NCBI RefSeq assembly: GCF_001676875.1
Contig: NZ_JYKA01000003.1
Span: 124,001-188,000 of the forward strand
Reading direction: 5' to 3'
Length of the DNA: 64,000 bases
DNA from: Chromobacterium subtsugae
GTDB lineage: Bacteria; Pseudomonadota; Gammaproteobacteria; Burkholderiales; Chromobacteriaceae
Within the stretch, counting starts at the first letter, position 1, and each line of letters opens with the position of its first letter. Positions 27,589-39,059 of the stretch are shown here, piece after piece. The translations under genes were made by a program, and so were the position numbers. The notes under the pieces are model-generated. The model saw nothing but the letters and a program-made list of their open reading frames with translations, was not told the DNA's origin and searched no databases.

Positions 27589-27627
27589 CCATAGATTGGG
27601 CTTCATTTCATTCATCCTAATCTACGG
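27589..27627. repeat. Partial REP-like hairpin (right end of the 28056/28684 repeat family)
   Basis: CCATAGATTGGG at 27589 and CCTAATCTACGG ending at 27627 form an imperfect inverted pair around TTCATTTCATT. The same core, TTGGGCTTCATTTCATTCA, occurs at the right end of the repeat at 28684-28811. Confidence 0.65.
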
Positions 27628-27643
27628 TTTCAAGCAAATTATT

Positions 27644-27662
27644 CAGGACCGTAGATACCGTC
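27644..27662 (+). repeat. 19-bp inverted repeat, left copy
   Basis: CAGGACCGTAGATACCGTC matches the reverse complement of 29597-29615 at 18 of 19 positions. It lies 7 bp outside the 3' end of the transposase fragment. Confidence 0.7.
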
Positions 27663-27669
27663 TTTCACG

Positions 27670-28055
27670 TCAAGCGGCTCGTGCGTAGTCGGCCCGGTAA
27701 GGCTGGCGTGTTTTCAGCACGCCAAAGCACAGATGGACCAGCTTGCGCATAGCTGCTCCCAGGGCGGACATTTTCGTCTTGCCCCGCGCTAATAATCGTT
27801 GATACAGCGCCTTAACATGTGGGTTGTATCGTATGGCGACCACTGCTGCCATGTACAGCACGGCTCGAAGGCGCGCTGGCCCAGCTTTGGATAGGTGAGC
27901 TCGGCCCAAGAGCGAACTGCCTGATTGACGTTCCACTGGCACCAAACCAAGATATGCGGCCAATTGCTCGGCGCTGACGAAATGATGGGTATGGATGATG
28001 GCCAGAAGATTGCTGCCCGACTGTGGGCCAATGGCCGGAATGCTGCTCAACAGGA
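27670..28055 (-). pseudogene. IS110-family transposase, C-terminal fragment
   Basis: The last roughly 128 residues of an IS110-type transposase (Transposase_20 domain). IPAIGPQSGSNLLAII, FVSAEQLAAYLGLVP, GPARLRAVLYMAAVVAIRYNP and the C-terminal CFGVLKTRQPY are visible. The N-terminal DEDD catalytic half is absent. At 28056 the frame runs into a REPIN-like repeat, so the apparent first residues (GFTSLAQP) are translated repeat DNA. The remnant marks past insertion and deletion next to the toxin locus and cannot encode a working enzyme. Confidence 0.85.
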
Positions 28056-28183
28056 CCATAGGTTGGGCTAAGCTTGTGAAGCCCAACGTTTACCGTGAAA
28101 TATATGATAATGCCTATGGGTTAGGTGATGTCTGTTGCTTCTCGGTAAGCGTTTGTTTTCATTTCATTCCGCCCAACCTATGG
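28056..28183. repeat. REPIN/MITE-like repeat, copy A, with perfect 13-bp inverted ends
   Basis: CCATAGGTTGGGC (28056-28068) and GCCCAACCTATGG (28171-28183) are exact inverted repeats. An internal hairpin TTGGGCT...AGCCCAA lies at the left end. The body matches copy B (28684-28811) through GTTTACCG(C/T)GAAATATA and GATAATGCCTATGGG. The two copies are direct repeats flanking one gene. Confidence 0.85.
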
Positions 28184-28208
28184 CTCAGTAGCCTTTTGTG
28201 GGGATGGT

Positions 28209-28679
28209 ATGGATTTAAATGATTTTAAAAGAGGTTTTTTAAATAAAAATTTGATTTCTATTTTGTCTGAGTGCTTTAAAGGTGCTGGCAATATTGATAT
28301 TGGAAAAGTCAAGAGCTTGGGCTGGGGAGGGTATGCATTAGATGATATAAACATCTTTGATGAAGATGCTGTTTTTTTAAGCATGGTGATGAAGAGTGTT
28401 GATGTGAGCAGTGTGTTCTTGGTTCGAGATATAGACATTGGCATTGAAAATCATAAGGTGGAATGTCTTGTATTTGATCCGGAAAAGAAGAGGTTGGAGG
28501 AGTTTCAAAAGTTTGATTTCCACCTTGAGTTGCCATTGCTAGACTGCGTTCTGTTCGATGAGAAATTTCAGTTTCTAATCCATCGCCCAGCAAGCTTTGA
28601 CAAGGATATGATGTATTTTGGCCCGCCAGCGTTCCTGGATGTAGCAGTTGTTGGTAATGGATGGCGAAAGATTTTTTAA
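28209..28679 (+). CDS. Unknown AT-rich gene, candidate orphan immunity protein
   Basis: A 156-residue soluble protein starting at ATG 28209 behind GGGGATGG. No family is recognised. The N-terminus is basic and helical (MDLNDFKRGFLNKNLISIL), the middle is acidic (YALDDINIFDEDAVFLSM, VRDIDIGIENHKVECL) and the end is hydrophobic (FLDVAVVGNGWRKIF). Small, acidic, AT-rich, single-domain genes downstream of cdiA are typically immunity genes left by earlier toxin tips. This one has no toxin fragment beside it. It sits exactly between two direct copies of a ~128-bp repeat, with 25 and 4 bp gaps, like a cassette. The function is inferred from context only. Confidence 0.55.
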   Translation: MDLNDFKRGFLNKNLISILSECFKGAGNIDIGKVKSLGWGGYALDDINIFDEDAVFLSMVMKSVDVSSVFLVRDIDIGIENHKVECLVFDPEKKRLEEFQKFDFHLELPLLDCVLFDEKFQFLIHRPASFDKDMMYFGPPAFLDVAVVGNGWRKIF

Positions 28680-28683
28680 GGAG

Positions 28684-28811
28684 CGTAGGTTGGGCTAAGC
28701 TTGCGAAGCCCAAGGTTTACCGCGAAATATACGATAATGCCTATGGGGTAGGCTATATCTTTTCATTCTCGGTAAACGTTGGGCTTCATTTCATTCAGCC
28801 CAATCTGCGGC
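28684..28811. repeat. REPIN/MITE-like repeat, copy B
   Basis: Same orientation and length as copy A. The left hairpin is TTGGGCTAAGCTTGCGAAGCCCAA, whose stem halves are TTGGGCT and AGCCCAA. The right hairpin is TTGGGCT-TCATTTCATTC-AGCCCAA. The outer ends are imperfect inverted repeats (CGTAGGTTGGGC against CGCAGATTGGGC, 10 of 12). It starts 4 bp after the stop of the gene at 28209. Confidence 0.8.
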
Positions 28812-28919
28812 CCTGGTTAGATTGATATATTAGATTTTAAAATTAGAGTCCAATTTGGATATAAATTATTATGTTATTCAGCTAAGGACTATCATTTGTG
28901 ATTGATCGGATTAATTTAA

Positions 28920-29405
28920 ATGTCCTTATGGGAGCGTTTTTTTTCTACGTGCTTATTTTTCTTTTCGATTGCAATTTTTTTGACGATTTTTATATTTGCA
29001 CTTTTGGTAAATTTCTTAAGGAGTTATGATGTTTTTGTTCTCCAGTTTTTGTCGTTTTTCTTTTTTTCGGTATCAGCTCTTGCTTTAGGGGTGATTTTTT
29101 CCGGGTTTTTGAAAGAGTGTAAATTTTATGGTGGGGTAATTTTGAGGTTGGGGTGGTATTTTTACATCCTCAAACTATTGGTATTGATTTTTTTGGGTTG
29201 GCCAGCTCATAGCGGTTGGGTAATGTTAAGGGGGCTGTGGGGATGGGTGGGGCTTTGGGTGTATTTCCCTGCTTGGATATTGGAGAGGAGGAGGATGAAA
29301 TGGTTTTTAGGCTTTCCACTTTACTTGCTTCTTCCTGATGCCATTTTTATTATAATCTTTTTTTTCAGAAAGGAATTGATTGGAGTGAGGTGTTTGCTTA
29401 CTTGA
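28920..29405 (+). CDS. Unknown AT-rich integral membrane protein (161 residues)
   Basis: Four or five hydrophobic segments are visible: LFFFSIAIFLTIFIFALLV, FLSFFFFSVSALALGVIF, YFYILKLLVLIFLGW, LWGWVGLWVYFPAWIL and LLLPDAIFIIIFFF. No signal peptide or known motif is seen. Codon use is strongly AT-biased. It lies between repeat copy B and the 19-bp inverted repeat and overlaps the next small gene by 16 bp, so the two are probably translated together. Membrane immunity proteins are known for pore-forming toxin tips, which is one possible role. No strong ribosome site precedes the ATG, so a later start cannot be excluded. Confidence 0.5.
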   Translation: MSLWERFFSTCLFFFSIAIFLTIFIFALLVNFLRSYDVFVLQFLSFFFFSVSALALGVIFSGFLKECKFYGGVILRLGWYFYILKLLVLIFLGWPAHSGWVMLRGLWGWVGLWVYFPAWILERRRMKWFLGFPLYLLLPDAIFIIIFFFRKELIGVRCLLT

Positions 29406-29572
29406 TTTCTCTGGGGTTTTATTCCATTTTCTTTAAGTATATTTTTGATTTATTTATTCATAGATTTCATTTTAAGTCTAACTGTTTTGAATCGAATATT
29501 TTCGTGGTAGTTGCTACTGTTTTTTCTGTTTTAGGAGGAGGTGGTTTGTTTTTGTTCGTTATTTTTGTTTAA
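29390..29572 (+). CDS. Small AT-rich membrane protein overlapping the previous gene
   Basis: A 60-residue product starting at GTG 29390 with GGAG five nt upstream, inside the 3' end of the previous gene. Two hydrophobic stretches (YLISLGFYSIFFKYIFDLFI and IFVVVATVFSVLGGGGLFLFVIFV, first 20 shown) flank a short basic loop (HRFHFKSN). The overlap and shared composition suggest a translationally coupled pair. It could instead be the separated C-terminal part of a once longer membrane protein, so a frameshift between the two frames is a real alternative. Confidence 0.4.
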   Translation: MFAYLISLGFYSIFFKYIFDLFIHRFHFKSNCFESNIFVVVATVFSVLGGGGLFLFVIFV

Positions 29573-29596
29573 GGGTTTTGTGAGGTGGCCGTTCTG

Positions 29597-29615
29597 GACG
29601 GTATCTACGGCCCTG
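29597..29615 (-). repeat. 19-bp inverted repeat, right copy
   Basis: The reverse complement reads CAGGGCCGTAGATACCGTC, matching 27644-27662 except at one base. Its outer half, ATCTACGGCCCTG, also resembles the right edge of repeat copy B (ATCTGCGGCCCTG). Confidence 0.7.
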
Positions 29616-29764
29616 TGGGAGTCAGTTTTGTCTGAGCAAGTCGTAGGCTTAATGTGGTTTAGTCTTTCGTACGCGCCATCGATATGGCGAGAATGCCCAG
29701 CTCGCATGCCATCTGGCTGGCGCGCTCAGCGCAGTCGCGATCCACGGTTCTCGCTAGGAAGAAA

Positions 29765-29788
29765 GCCGCCGCCATCACTGGCGGCGGC
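29765..29788 (-). terminator. Terminator of the PAS chemoreceptor gene
   Basis: GCCGCCGCCA-GTGA-TGGCGGCGGC on the minus strand is a perfect 10-bp stem followed by TTTCTTCCT, just past the stop at 29794. The 190 bp between this and the last accessory gene hold only the 19-bp repeat and no gene. Confidence 0.85.
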
Positions 29789-29793
29789 GGGTT

Positions 29794-31383
29794 TCACATG
29801 TGTTTTTCAAACTGGCTGACCAGCCGGCGCAGGTCGCCGGCGGTGAGGTGCAGTTTCTGGGCCACTTGCAGCGTGGTGCTGATGCTGTGGCCGTTTTGCT
29901 CGGTCAGGCGGCTCATGGTTTCCATGTTCTGGGCGACTTCGGTGGAGGCCGACGACTGTTGCCGCAGCATATTGGCCACGCTGGCGGAGGATTCCGCCAC
30001 TTTCTCGTTGGCGCCGCGGATGGCCTCCAGCCCCTGGGCCGCCACCTGTATCGTCGCTTCGGCGATGTGCACCTTGTCCACCGCCGCCTTGACGTCGGCC
30101 AGCGCTTCGCTTGAGCGTTCGCGCAGGAAGGCCACCGACTGTTCTATCTCCAGCGTGTTGCCGGCGGTGCGTTCGGCCAGCTTGCGCACTTCGTCGGCCA
30201 CCACCGCGAAGCCGCGGCCTTGCTCGCCGGCCCGCGCCGCCTCGATGGCGGCGTTGAGCGCCAGCAGATTGGTCTGATTGGCGATTTCCTTGATCACGCC
30301 GGTGACGGTGTTGATCGATTCCACCGACTGTTCCAGCTTGATGATGGTGTTGCGGGTGCTGGACACCTCGTTGACCACCTCCAGCGCGGCCTGGCGGGTG
30401 CCGTTCATCTGCGTTTCGCCCTGGGTGGCCAGTTCGGTGGCCTGGCCGGCGAAGTCGGCGCCGGTGCGGGTGGCCTGGGAGATTTCGTTGACCGCCACCG
30501 ACAGCTGCTCCAGCGCCGCCGCCACCCGGATGATGCCTTCCTGCGTGTGTTCGCCGCGCGAGTTCAGCGATTCGGCCTCAGCGTGGGTGGCGCTGGCGGC
30601 TTCGCTGATGTCTTCGGCTCCGGCCACCACGTCGGCCAGGATGGCGCGCAGGTGGATGCGCAGGGTTTCCATTTCTTCCAGCACCGCGCGCGGCTCGCGC
30701 AGGCCGGCCGGGGCGATCTGGCTGCTGAAGTCGCCTTCGGCCAGGCGCATCAAGGCTTTGCGGGCGGCATCGATGGGGGGCGTCTGCCAGCGGGCGGCCA
30801 GGTAGCCGGCCAGCGGCGCCCAAAGGGCCAGCAGGGCGAGTAGGCTGACCCGCGCCGCGCCGCCGGGCAGGGCGGCGGCGGCCAAGGCCAGCGCCGCGGA
30901 AGGCAGCTGCGCCAGCAGCATGGCCAGGCTCAGCGGCAGCGGCGTGGTGTGGCGGGTTTGCGGGAAGGCCTGGCGCTTTTCCCGGACGCGGGCGTAGAGC
31001 TGCTCGGCTTCGGCGGTTTGCGTCTTGGAGGGCGCGCTGCGCACCGACATATAGCCCACCGGGCGGCCGTTTTCGCAGATCGGCGTGACGTAGGCTTCCA
31101 CCCAGTAGAAATGCCCCTGCTTGCTGCGGTTCTTGACCAGGCCTTTCCACGGGCGGCCGGACTTGATGGTGGTCCAGAGGTCGGCGAACGCCTCTTCGGG
31201 CATGTCCGGATGGCGGACGACATTGTGGGACTGGCCGATCAGCTCTTCTTCGCTGAAGCCGCTGATGTCGATGAAGGCCCGGTTGGCGTAGGTGATCTGG
31301 CCTTTCAGATCGGTTTTGGTGACGATGGGACGGTGGGGCAGCAGAAATAATTCAATGCTGTCCACGGGCAGGTTTTTTTTCAT
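29794..31383 (-). CDS. PAS-domain methyl-accepting chemotaxis protein (Aer-like)
   Basis: Chemoreceptor that controls CheA and the flagella. The 529-residue protein has an N-terminal PAS domain (about 15-120) with [22 protein letters not shown] (in part), NVVRHPDMP and [19 protein letters not shown]. This is the Aer-type form that may bind FAD and sense redox. Two hydrophobic segments follow near 147-199 with almost no periplasmic loop, then a HAMP-like linker and the signalling hairpin with [20 protein letters not shown] near residue 370. AGGAGG lies 5 nt before the ATG. It is single-gene, with its own terminator. Confidence 0.92.
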   Translation of the reverse strand: MKKNLPVDSIELFLLPHRPIVTKTDLKGQITYANRAFIDISGFSEEELIGQSHNVVRHPDMPEEAFADLWTTIKSGRPWKGLVKNRSKQGHFYWVEAYVTPICENGRPVGYMSVRSAPSKTQTAEAEQLYARVREKRQAFPQTRHTTPLPLSLAMLLAQLPSAALALAAAALPGGAARVSLLALLALWAPLAGYLAARWQTPPIDAARKALMRLAEGDFSSQIAPAGLREPRAVLEEMETLRIHLRAILADVVAGAEDISEAASATHAEAESLNSRGEHTQEGIIRVAAALEQLSVAVNEISQATRTGADFAGQATELATQGETQMNGTRQAALEVVNEVSSTRNTIIKLEQSVESINTVTGVIKEIANQTNLLALNAAIEAARAGEQGRGFAVVADEVRKLAERTAGNTLEIEQSVAFLRERSSEALADVKAAVDKVHIAEATIQVAAQGLEAIRGANEKVAESSASVANMLRQQSSASTEVAQNMETMSRLTEQNGHSISTTLQVAQKLHLTAGDLRRLVSQFEKHM

Positions 31384-33213
<1,830 letters not shown>

Positions 33214-33232
33214 TAATATAAAGCATGGCGTC

Positions 33233-33273
33233 CACCCCCTCGATCGCGCTGGCGGCAGGGGGTGTTTGTTTTT
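33233..33273 (+). terminator. Terminator after hemB
   Basis: CACCCCCT (33233-33240) pairs with AGGGGGTG (33257-33264), followed by TTTGTTTTT. The loop of 16 nt is long but GC-rich. Confidence 0.75.
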
Positions 33274-33285
33274 GAGGATGGGAAG

Positions 33286-33507
33286 ATGGATGTACTGCAT
33301 GCCACATGGTTTTGGGTGGCGGTGATCGCCGCGCCGGCCATCGCGCTGATCGGCACGCTGGCCAGGCTGGCGCGCAAGGAGCCGCCGATCAAGCTGCCGT
33401 CCGGCGTGGCGCCGCTGCGTTGGGATGACGACGAGGAAGACGCGCCGTCCGGCGAGGCCAAGCCGCCCGTCGCCGGCAACGGTGACAGAGTGCCGCCAAA
33501 ACACTGA
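33286..33507 (+). CDS. Small single-pass membrane protein, unknown
   Basis: A 73-residue product from ATG 33286, which is preceded by GAGGATGGGA. It has one N-terminal membrane segment (FWVAVIAAPAIALIGTLARLA), basic residues on the cytoplasmic side and an acidic, Pro-rich tail (RWDDDEEDAPSGEAKPP). No family is recognised. Codon use fits the core genome, so it is probably real. It lies between the hemB terminator and kbl. Confidence 0.55.
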   Translation: MDVLHATWFWVAVIAAPAIALIGTLARLARKEPPIKLPSGVAPLRWDDDEEDAPSGEAKPPVAGNGDRVPPKH

Positions 33508-33642
33508 AAACTGTCACTGCTAGCCGCGTGACGGCTGGGCTAGAATGGCGACAGTTTATCTCGCGGCCTGCCTGTCGGGCGGGCCGCCGCGCAGTCCGGC
33601 TGCGGGCTAAGGCCCCGCGTCCGGCCAATCACAAGGACTGTT

Positions 33643-34848
<1,206 letters not shown>

Positions 34849-34899
34849 TGCGTCAAGCGCCGCGCCGCGTCAGGCGCGGCGGGCAAGGATAAGAGAATC

Positions 34900-35925
34900 A
34901 TGAAGGCGTTAGCCAAACTGAAGGCCGCTCCCGGCCTGGAAATGACCGATGTGCCGATGCCGGAAGTCGGCCACAACGATCTGTTGATCAAGATCGTCAA
35001 AACCGCGATCTGCGGCACCGACATCCACATCTGGAACTGGGACGAATGGTCGCAGAAGACCATCCCGGTGCCGATGCACGTCGGCCACGAGTACGTCGGC
35101 GTCGTCGCCGGCATGGGTTCGGAAGTGCAGGGCTTCAAGATCGGCCAGCGCGTGTCCGGCGAAGGCCACATCACTTGCGGTTACTGCCGCAACTGCCGCG
35201 CCGGCCGCCGCCACCTGTGCCGCAACACCACCGGCGTGGGCGTGAACCGCGAAGGCGCGTTCGCCGAATACCTGGTGATCCCGGCCTTCAACGCCTTCCC
35301 GATCCCGGATGACATCTCCGACGATCTGGCCTCCATCTTCGACCCCTTCGGCAACGCCGTGCACACCGCGCTGAGCTTCAACCTGGTGGGCGAGGACGTG
35401 CTGATCACCGGCGCCGGCCCGATCGGCATCATGGCGGTGGCCATCGCCAAACACGTCGGCGCGCGCCATGTCGTCATCACCGACGTCAACGACTACCGGC
35501 TGGAACTGGCGCAGAAGATGGGCGCCACCCGCGCCGTCAACGTCGCCAAGCAGGACCTGAAGGAAGTGATGCAGGAACTGGGTATGACCGAAGGCTTCGA
35601 TGTCGGCCTGGAAATGTCAGGCAACCCGCAAGCCTTCCGCCAGATGCTGGAAACCATGAACCACGGCGGCAAGGTGGCCTTGCTCGGCATCCCGCCGTCC
35701 AACACCGCCATCGACTGGAACCAGGTGATTTTCAAGGGCCTGGAAATCAAGGGCATCTACGGCCGCGAAATGTTCGAGACCTGGTACAAGATGGTGGCCC
35801 TGATCCAGTCCGGCCTCGACATCAGCCCCATCATCACCCACCACTACAAGGTGGACGATTTCGAAGCCGGCTTCGCCTCCATGCTGTCCGGCCAAAGCGG
35901 CAAGGTGATCCTGGACTGGAGCTGA
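34900..35925 (+). CDS. tdh: L-threonine 3-dehydrogenase
   Basis: Zn-dependent medium-chain dehydrogenase that oxidises L-threonine to 2-amino-3-ketobutyrate with NAD, feeding Kbl. At 341 residues it has the standard length. The catalytic zinc ligand is in [11 protein letters not shown] (Cys38), with GHEYVGVV. The structural zinc site is [15 protein letters not shown], and the Rossmann motif is [16 protein letters not shown] strong terminator follows. Confidence 0.98.
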   Translation: MKALAKLKAAPGLEMTDVPMPEVGHNDLLIKIVKTAICGTDIHIWNWDEWSQKTIPVPMHVGHEYVGVVAGMGSEVQGFKIGQRVSGEGHITCGYCRNCRAGRRHLCRNTTGVGVNREGAFAEYLVIPAFNAFPIPDDISDDLASIFDPFGNAVHTALSFNLVGEDVLITGAGPIGIMAVAIAKHVGARHVVITDVNDYRLELAQKMGATRAVNVAKQDLKEVMQELGMTEGFDVGLEMSGNPQAFRQMLETMNHGGKVALLGIPPSNTAIDWNQVIFKGLEIKGIYGREMFETWYKMVALIQSGLDISPIITHHYKVDDFEAGFASMLSGQSGKVILDWS

Positions 35926-35948
35926 TCCGGCTCCCCGCTTCGCCAGGC

Positions 35949-35976
35949 AAACGGCTCCCTTGCGGGAGCCGTTTTT
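35949..35976 (+). terminator. Terminator after tdh
   Basis: AAACGGCTCCC-TTGC-GGGAGCCGTTTTT has an 11-bp stem followed by a T5 run. It also lies just past the stop of the convergent chemoreceptor gene. Confidence 0.92.
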
Positions 35977-35989
35977 GTTGGCGGCGGGG

Positions 35990-37549
35990 TCAGTCATGCG
36001 GCGGCGCGTCGGCGGCGCGGCGGGTCTTGAAGAAGGCCATCATCTGCTTCAGGCGCAGCGCCTGGCTGTTGAGCTGATCGGCGGTGGACGACAGCTCTTC
36101 CGAGGTGGAGGCGCTCAGCTGCGTGGTCATCGACAGTTGGCACACCGCGGTGTTGATCTGCATCAGCCCCTCGCTTTGCTCTTTCGACGCCATGGTGATT
36201 TCCTGCACCAGGTCGGCGGTCTTGCGGATGGAGGGCAGCATCTGCCCCAGCAGTCCGCCGGCCTGTTCGGCCAGTGCCACGCTGTCCACCGCCAGCTTGC
36301 CGATGTCGCGCGCGGCGGTGCGGCAGTGCTCGGCCAGTTTTCTCACCTCGGCCGCCACCACGGTGAAGCCCTTGCCCTGCTTGCCGGCGTGGGCGGCTTC
36401 GATGGCGGCGTTCAGCGCCAACAGATTGGTCTGGTAGGCGATGTCGTCGATGATGTCGATCTGCCGGGCGATCTCCCGTATCGCCGACACGGTCTGGCCC
36501 ACCGCCTGGCTGCCCTGGTCGGCGTCCTCGGCGGCTTTGCCCGCCATCTCGTTGGTGATGCCGGCGTTGTCGGAGTTTTGCGCCACGGTGGCGGCGATCT
36601 CCTCCACCGACGCGCTGGTTTCCTCCAGGCTGGCGGCCTGCTGCGACGCGCTCTGGCTAAGCGCCTGGGCCGAGGCCGAGACTTCTTCCGAGGTCAGGTT
36701 CAGCGATTCGGCGTTGCTCCCCAGCTCCTCGATCACGCCGGTCAGCTGGCGCACCATCTGCGCCATCGCCGCCAGCACGCTGATGTCGTCGCCGGGGCGC
36801 GGCGCGACCCGCACCGTCAGGTCGCCGGCAGCCACCCGCTTGGCGATGGCGGCCACCTCGGCCGGCTCGCCGCCCACCTGGCGGAACAGGCTGCGGCCGA
36901 TATAGATGATGGCGGCGGCCAGCGCCGCCAGGCTCAGCAGCGCGGCGGCGATGAACCAGCCGCGCTCGTCGCGGTAATGGCTGCGCGATTCGGCGATCTG
37001 GTCCCGCAGCAGTCGCTCGAAGCCATCCTGGATGGCGGCGCTGGCGTTAAGCAGCTGCTCGGTCATGTCGCGGTCCTGCCCCTGCACCAGCCGGTCCACG
37101 GTTTGGCCGGACAGGCGGTCGCTCTGCCGGAAGGACGCCAGCGCGGCGCGGTAGCGGCTATCCAGCTGGCTGTGCTGCTGCAGGATGGCGTTGAGGGCTG
37201 AGCGGTCCTGGCCGCTGTCTTTTTGCAGCTGGGCCGCCTGTTCCAGCGTCTGGTCCACCGTTCGGCCTTCGGCCTGGAAGGCGTTGAAGTGGCGCTGGTA
37301 GTCGGCCGGCGCGTTGCCGCGCAGCAGGATGTCCTTCCATTCCTGCACCTGGATCTTGAAATGCAAATTGGCCAATTGCACGCTGCGGTTGATCCGGCTT
37401 TGCTGGGCGACATGGTTCAATTGCCGCTCCATGTCGCGGTTCATCGCGGAAAGCTGATAGATGCCGGCGACGACCAGCAGCAACAGGGTAGACAGGTTGA
37501 TCACGCCCAGCGCGACGAGCCGGGTTTTCATGCGGATTTCATGCGCCAT
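35990..37549 (-). CDS. Methyl-accepting chemotaxis protein with periplasmic four-helix-bundle sensor
   Basis: A 519-residue transmembrane chemoreceptor. Membrane segments lie near residues 8-30 and 198-217. Between them is a helical ligand domain of about 165 residues of the Tar/4HB type. A HAMP-like region (about 218-270) and the methylation helices follow. The signalling tip is [20 protein letters not shown] near residue 355. The usual [10 protein letters not shown] that follows is replaced by [11 protein letters not shown] and the next helix has [10 protein letters not shown], so the adaptation region is slightly unusual. The start could be 37549 or the ATG 18 bp further in; neither has a strong ribosome site. 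The ligand is unknown. Confidence 0.93.
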   Translation of the reverse strand: MAHEIRMKTRLVALGVINLSTLLLLVVAGIYQLSAMNRDMERQLNHVAQQSRINRSVQLANLHFKIQVQEWKDILLRGNAPADYQRHFNAFQAEGRTVDQTLEQAAQLQKDSGQDRSALNAILQQHSQLDSRYRAALASFRQSDRLSGQTVDRLVQGQDRDMTEQLLNASAAIQDGFERLLRDQIAESRSHYRDERGWFIAAALLSLAALAAAIIYIGRSLFRQVGGEPAEVAAIAKRVAAGDLTVRVAPRPGDDISVLAAMAQMVRQLTGVIEELGSNAESLNLTSEEVSASAQALSQSASQQAASLEETSASVEEIAATVAQNSDNAGITNEMAGKAAEDADQGSQAVGQTVSAIREIARQIDIIDDIAYQTNLLALNAAIEAAHAGKQGKGFTVVAAEVRKLAEHCRTAARDIGKLAVDSVALAEQAGGLLGQMLPSIRKTADLVQEITMASKEQSEGLMQINTAVCQLSMTTQLSASTSEELSSTADQLNSQALRLKQMMAFFKTRRAADAPPHD

Positions 37550-37691
37550 CTGCGGATCTCGTTTGCAGTCGGATTATCTTTGTATTTTGTATAGTCCGCT
37601 TTGCCCGCGGCGGCCGGCGCTTGACCGCCATCAGGGGCGGCGCGGGCGGCGCGTCGGATAATCTGGGCCGAGCTATGCAAGGGGAGAGACG

Positions 37692-39017
37692 ATGATCGCG
37701 GTGATAGGCGCCGGCGTGTCCGGTTTGTCATGCGCCTGGTGGCTGCGGGCGCGTGGCGCGCCGGTACGGGTGTACGAGGCAGCGGGCCGGGTGGGCGGCA
37801 AGGTCTGGACCCGGACCGAGGGTGCTTTGTGCGAGGCCGGGCCCAATACGCTGCTGGCGGACGAGGCGCTGCTGCGCTGGTTTGAGGAGCTAGGCCTGTC
37901 GCCGGTATGGCCGGCCGGCGGCGGCAGGCCGCGCCATGTGCTGAAGGATGGGCGCTACCACCCGTTGCCGCAGAGCGTCTCGCAATGGCTGGCGGGCGGT
38001 TTTCCCGGTTGGTCCGCCAAACTGGGGGTGGCGGCGGGGCTGCTGAAATCCGGCGATCCGCGGGCAGGGGAGGAAAGCCTGGCGGCGTTTTGCCGCCGCC
38101 AGTTCGGCCGCGCGGCGCTGGATAACTTGCTGGACCCGCTGGCGGGCGGCGTCTTCGCCGGCGATCCGGATGAGCTGCTGCTGGCGGAAACCCTGCCAGA
38201 GCTGGCGGTGGCGGCCCAATCGCCGGGGCCGCTGTGGCGCGCTTTGCTGCGGCTGCGCGGCCAGCGTGCGGCGCGGCGGGTCTGCACGCTGGCCGGCGGC
38301 CTGGAAAGCTTGCCGCGTCGTCTGGCGCGCGATCTGGACATCCGGCTGAACGCGCCGGCGACGGCGCTGGCGCGCGACGGCTCGGGCTGGCGGCTGCGCG
38401 CCGGGGCGGATTGGGAGCGCTTCGATCAAGTGGTGCTGGCGCTGCCGGCCGGCGCCGCCGCCGATTTGCTGGAAGGGTCGGAACCGGCGGCGGCGACGCT
38501 GTGCCGGCAGGTGCGCTACGCGCCGCTGGCGGTGGCGTTCACGCTGGCGCGCGCCGAGGCGCTGACGCGGCCGCTGCCGGGCTTCGGCGGCCTGCATCCG
38601 CACAGCGAGGGGGCGTTGGCGCTAGGGCATTTGATGTCCAGCAATCTCTACCCGCATGTCTGCCGTCCCGGCGAGCGGCTGCTGACCAGCTTCATCGGCG
38701 GCCGGCGCCAGGCCGCGCTGCTGGAACTGGACGACGATGCGCTGCTGGCGCGGCTGAATTGGGAACTGGAGCGGCTGTTCGGACTAAAGGGGGCACCGAC
38801 GCTGCAGCGCGTCGCGCGCTGGCCGCAGGCCTTGCCGCAGGGCACGGCGATACAGCGCGCGCTGCGCGCGGCGACGGCGCCGTGGGCCGAGCGGGGCTTG
38901 CATCTGTGCGCCAACTGGCTGGACGGCGCGTCGCTGCCGGATTGCCTGGACAAGGGGCGGCGGCTGGCGGCCCGCATCGCCGGCGCGGACGGCACGGCTT
39001 TGCTCCGGCGGCGCTAG
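37692..39017 (+). CDS. hemG: Protoporphyrinogen oxidase, FAD-dependent (HemY type)
   Basis: Oxidises protoporphyrinogen IX to protoporphyrin IX, the penultimate step of haem synthesis. The 441-residue protein opens with the FAD dinucleotide fold IAVIGAGVSGLSCAWWL and RVGGKVWTRTEGALCEAGPN. The middle carries LDPLAGGVFAGDPDEL, conserved in oxygen-dependent PPO. It ends with LHLCANWLDGASLPDCLDKG, a C-terminal FAD-binding block. This is not the flavodoxin-like HemG of enterics; the symbol follows the naming of the PPO family. GGGGAGAG precedes the ATG. hemB lies 4.5 kb upstream, not in the same transcript. Confidence 0.9.
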   Translation: MIAVIGAGVSGLSCAWWLRARGAPVRVYEAAGRVGGKVWTRTEGALCEAGPNTLLADEALLRWFEELGLSPVWPAGGGRPRHVLKDGRYHPLPQSVSQWLAGGFPGWSAKLGVAAGLLKSGDPRAGEESLAAFCRRQFGRAALDNLLDPLAGGVFAGDPDELLLAETLPELAVAAQSPGPLWRALLRLRGQRAARRVCTLAGGLESLPRRLARDLDIRLNAPATALARDGSGWRLRAGADWERFDQVVLALPAGAAADLLEGSEPAAATLCRQVRYAPLAVAFTLARAEALTRPLPGFGGLHPHSEGALALGHLMSSNLYPHVCRPGERLLTSFIGGRRQAALLELDDDALLARLNWELERLFGLKGAPTLQRVARWPQALPQGTAIQRALRAATAPWAERGLHLCANWLDGASLPDCLDKGRRLAARIAGADGTALLRRR

Positions 39018-39059
39018 GCGGTAGAATCGTCGTTTACTTCTTCTTCTACCGCCACGTTT

